IMG/VR virus record: IMGVR_UViG_3300032241_002599
Location: 1 to 24,696 of that record
From: a virus
DNA length: 24,696 nt
Direction: 5' to 3' (one strand)
The notes under the pieces: model-generated
Told to the model about the DNA's origin: nothing
The model's database searches: none
What the model saw: the letters and a program-made list of their open reading frames with translations, nothing else
Part shown: piece by piece, positions 23,328 to 24,696 of the stretch
Numbering within the stretch: the stretch's first letter is position 1
Layout: every line of letters begins with the position of its first letter
Position numbers and translations under genes: made by a program

Positions 23328-23592
23328 AGTTTTTCATTACCCAATAATCTAACCAACGCCCTAGCGGCGCTCTTATGCTGATCTCCACAGAGGGAGGCAG
23401 CTTCCTAACATCAAACCGTTCTGTAACTTTTAACCTAAATTGAATGTAAGCCCTGGTTTCTTTTGGAAACACTTCGGCTGGTACATCCACTAAGTCTATA
23501 AAGTCTTTGTTGGCCACCAATACCCGAAAGCCACAAAACTTTCTTTTTGCATTTTCCAATGCGCCTTGGATTTGGTAAACATACTTGGTCAT
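23290..23592 (-). CDS. Unknown 100-aa protein at the start of the leftward operon
   Basis: A soluble 100-aa protein (MTKYVYQIQGALENAKRKFC ... RWLDYWVMKNFGNFSESKG). It is the first gene of the leftward (late) unit, with its ATG exactly six bases after candidate promoter D and no clear Shine-Dalgarno sequence. It overlaps the intein-like ORF by 38 nt in another frame. A TerS-like or DNA-binding function would be plausible from its position ahead of terL, but nothing in the sequence shows it, and I do not recognise a family. Confidence 0.5.
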   Translation of the reverse strand: MTKYVYQIQGALENAKRKFCGFRVLVANKDFIDLVDVPAEVFPKETRAYIQFRLKVTERFDVRKLPPSVEISIRAPLGRWLDYWVMKNFGNFSESKGTNA

Positions 23593-23598
23593 ACATCA

Positions 23599-23628
23599 AC
23601 TAATGCAAAATCCTTGTTGTTCTCGCCC
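23599..23628 (-). promoter_or_regulatory. Candidate phage promoter motif, copy D (diverged left half)
   Basis: On the minus strand: GGGCGAGAA-N11-TTGCATTAGT. The right half is identical to the other copies, and the left half keeps GGGCG. Spacing is unchanged. The ATG of the next gene follows after six bases, as in copy B. It would start the whole leftward unit. Confidence 0.55.
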
Positions 23629-23660
23629 TAATCCAAGAAATAAAGTCAAAATTGTCAGGG

Positions 23661-23770
23661 TTGTCACAGTAGTCACCCTTGTTTCAACTCTTTTTTATTT
23701 TATTAAAAAAAAAAAAAAAAAAAAAAAAAATAAGTCAAAGTAAGGGGTACTACTATGACTACTGTGACAA
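23661..23770. repeat. 15-bp perfect inverted repeat flanking an A26 tract
   Basis: TTGTCACAGTAGTCA at 23661-23675 recurs inverted as TGACTACTGTGACAA at 23756-23770. The 80-nt interior contains a T-rich stretch followed by 26 consecutive A (23705-23730). The exact A count is uncertain because homopolymers are error-prone. Confidence 0.85.
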
Positions 23771-23804
23771 ATCGCTTGTAAGTCATTGATAGTTCGTTAT
23801 TAAA

Positions 23805-23819
23805 TAAGAATGATTCTCA
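23805..23819. promoter_or_regulatory. Fur-box-like palindrome
   Basis: TAAGAATGATTCTCA is a 7-1-7 palindrome that differs at one base from TGAGAATGATTCTCA, the classical Fur-type core. In a phage it may be coincidence or a site for another regulator with a similar half-site. Confidence 0.3.
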
Positions 23820-23873
23820 ATTAATTTTTAGCATTTTCTAACGGCGCAAATTATAAAAACTCAGGCTTGGTGG

Positions 23874-23908
23874 GGCCCCCGGGACAGCGCCATGGGGGTC
23901 TGTTTTTT
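23874..23908 (+). terminator. Possible rightward terminator
   Basis: GGCCCCC pairs with GGGGGTC (one G-U) across a 13-nt loop, and six Ts follow (23903-23908). It would act on plus-strand transcripts, for which no gene is visible upstream, so its purpose is unclear; it may block antisense transcription. Confidence 0.4.
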
Positions 23909-23909
23909 C

Positions 23910-23935
23910 GGGGTGTCGCTTTTTTACAACACCCC
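23910..23935. repeat. GC-rich hairpin
   Basis: GGGGTGT (23910-23916) pairs with ACACCCC (23929-23935) across a 12-nt loop containing six Ts. No T-tract follows on either strand, so a terminator role is unlikely. Confidence 0.45.
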
Positions 23936-23991
23936 CCTAGCAAAAAGGAGGGGTATCGTTTCACATTATGAGATGCTATTCCACAATGCGG

Positions 23992-24228
23992 TATGCACCA
24001 CATTGGTGCGCTATGTTAGTGCCTACTAACCTATGCACCACATTGGTGAAGTAAGTAAGCACTTACTAACTATGCACCAACATAGTGCATTGGCATAATG
24101 GGGACAGAGTGCGTTTAAACAATGCACCACATTGGTGCGCTATGTTAGTGCTTACTAACCTATGCACCAATATGGTGCGCTATGTTAGTGCCTGTTTGCG
24201 TTAGTGGTTACTAACCTATGCGGGTGCG
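23992..24228. repeat. Array of paired palindromes (about five 39-56-bp units)
   Basis: Units start near 23992, 24032, 24071, 24121 and 24161, with a degenerate sixth at 24217. Each usually begins TATGCACCACATTGGTG. Palindrome 1 is GCACCA-N3-TGGTGC (unit 3 diverged). Palindrome 2 is GTTAGT-N4-ACTAAC; unit 2 instead has GTAAGT-N4-ACTTAC, still perfect. The two alternate along the array. It resembles operator or iteron arrays. Confidence 0.85.
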
Positions 24229-24383
24229 AGGGGCTAGGTGGGGGAGTGGACTAAATACAACAGTAAAGCCAAGAAACATACCACTAACATGACAATCCAA
24301 TTAGGCGCATTTAAAGCCCCTTTTTAGCCGTTTGCCTGTCAGATGGGGTATAGGTATCACCCACCCAACGATCTCGATTTATT

Positions 24384-24416
24384 AGGGTAAACCCTTAAGG
24401 GTAAACCCTATTAGGG
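24384..24416. repeat. Tandem AGGGTAAACCCT palindromes
   Basis: AGGGTAAACCCT occurs at 24384-24395 and 24398-24409 (period 14), with a half copy TTAGGG at 24411-24416. Each is an AGGGT/ACCCT palindrome around AA. It lies about 110-140 nt before the start of the rightward gene, a natural place for an operator. Confidence 0.7.
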
Positions 24417-24526
24417 AAAGCGATAGGTCAGCACACAGGCACAAGGGCAAAAACTCTGTATAGTTACAAGTAAGGCAAGCAATAACGCAAGCCCCCTTAT
24501 AAACACTACCAAAAGGATAGACCAAA

Positions 24527-24696
24527 ATGCAAACACTAAACAGAGAAGCGTATCTCAATTACATAACAGATAGCTACATTCGCCCGCACTTTGCTAGCAA
24601 GGGCTACACAATCCCCCAAAATGTCAGAATGAGTTGCTCTCTGACATCACGCAAGAAACACATAGGCGAATGTTGGTCGAGTATCGCAAGTGAGGA
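24527..24696 (+). CDS. Partial SprT-like metalloprotease-family protein (3' end outside window)
   Basis: The first 56 codons of a rightward gene, with Shine-Dalgarno AAGGA about nine bases before the ATG. The visible part (NREAYLNYITDSYIRPHFAS, then KGYTIPQNVRMSCSLTSRKK, then HIGECWSS) matches the start of a small phage SprT-like family: the IP..VR.SC and IGECW blocks normally precede a substrate-strand and the HExxH zinc motif, which lies beyond the window. Its function in phages is not settled. It is the only plus-strand gene found and probably opens the early operon. Confidence 0.7.
   Translation, partial: MQTLNREAYLNYITDSYIRPHFASKGYTIPQNVRMSCSLTSRKKHIGECWSSIASE

Larger units (their letters stand above)
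23629..24526. other. Divergent non-coding control region
   Basis: About 900 bases between the leftward late genes and the rightward early gene contain no convincing ORF on either strand. They hold, from left to right, a 15-bp inverted repeat around an A26 tract, a Fur-box-like palindrome, two GC-rich hairpins, a palindrome array and tandem AGGGTAAACCCT palindromes, all listed separately. Such a mix fits divergent promoters with operators, possibly an origin of replication. About 24230-24380 shows nothing beyond weak GC-rich pairing. Confidence 0.6.

Noticed and set aside
23290-23340. Programmed frameshift joining the 100-aa gene to the intein-like ORF
   Set aside because: GAAAAAC is a poor slippery heptamer, and a -1 shift there soon meets a stop; the intein-like frame is +1 relative to the first gene. 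A TTG start is simpler.
23992-24228. CRISPR-like array
   Set aside because: Units abut with no unique spacers of constant size, and the repeats are operator-like palindromes of varying period.
24230-24320. Small minus-strand ORF for an 18-26-residue hydrophobic peptide and a long-range GGGGCT/AGCCCC pairing
   Set aside because: The ORF has no convincing start or ribosome-binding site, and the pairing spans about 80 nt with no supporting structure.
24421-24510. Host-type promoter (TATAGT at 24459-24464) for the rightward gene
   Set aside because: No -35 box at suitable spacing, so the position of the promoter is left open.

Overview
The window is about 25 kb of a tailed double-stranded DNA phage (Caudoviricetes). 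It holds a large terminase, portal, GroES-like co-chaperonin, scaffold-like protein, major capsid protein, tail fibres and a lysis cassette. A spanin-like inner-membrane gene and LPS-type glycosyltransferases point to a Gram-negative host. The many 2-oxoglutarate/Fe(II) oxygenases and the Gly-X-Ser fibres resemble aquatic phages, but this is a family-level impression: no host marker is present. No tRNA, rRNA, integrase or CRISPR array was seen.

Almost everything is on the minus strand and reads right to left from a divergent non-coding region at about 23.6-24.5 kb. First comes a 100-aa unknown protein, then a degenerate intein-derived Hint/LAGLIDADG-type ORF overlapping terL, then terL, the portal with a long Gln-rich tail, two small proteins, the GroES homologue, the scaffold-like protein, a conserved unknown, a capsid-adjacent protein and the major capsid protein. 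An intrinsic terminator follows the capsid gene. Beyond it are three virion-type proteins, a 710-aa Gly-X-Ser fibre with an S74 chaperone, a glycosyltransferase/methyltransferase block, a second Gly-X-Ser fibre, a glycine-rich adhesin-like protein and a small fibre-associated protein. Next come five 2OG-Fe(II) oxygenases with one methyltransferase, a small conserved protein and a lysis cassette (two small membrane proteins, a holin-like protein, a truncated spanin-like gene). On the plus strand, at the right edge, a SprT-like gene starts what is probably the early operon.

The non-coding region is dense in structure. It has a 15-bp perfect inverted repeat around a 26-A tract, a Fur-box-like palindrome, two hairpins, an array of paired palindromes (GCACCA-N3-TGGTGC and GTTAGT-N4-ACTAAC) and tandem AGGGTAAACCCT palindromes. 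It probably holds divergent control sites and perhaps an origin.

The most notable observations are these. (1) A bipartite motif, GGGCGGATT-N11-TTGCATTAGT, occurs four times with constant spacing, always just upstream of a minus-strand gene or operon, and is a candidate phage promoter. (2) Five divergent 2OG-Fe(II) oxygenases plus a methyltransferase form one cassette. (3) An intein-like ORF lacks both splice-junction nucleophiles and the endonuclease acidic residues. (4) A GT9-type glycosyltransferase is split at its interdomain linker into two coupled genes. (5) The glycosyltransferases lie between the two Ser-rich fibres, which suggests fibre or surface modification. No tape-measure, tail-tube, sheath or baseplate gene is visible between head and fibres.
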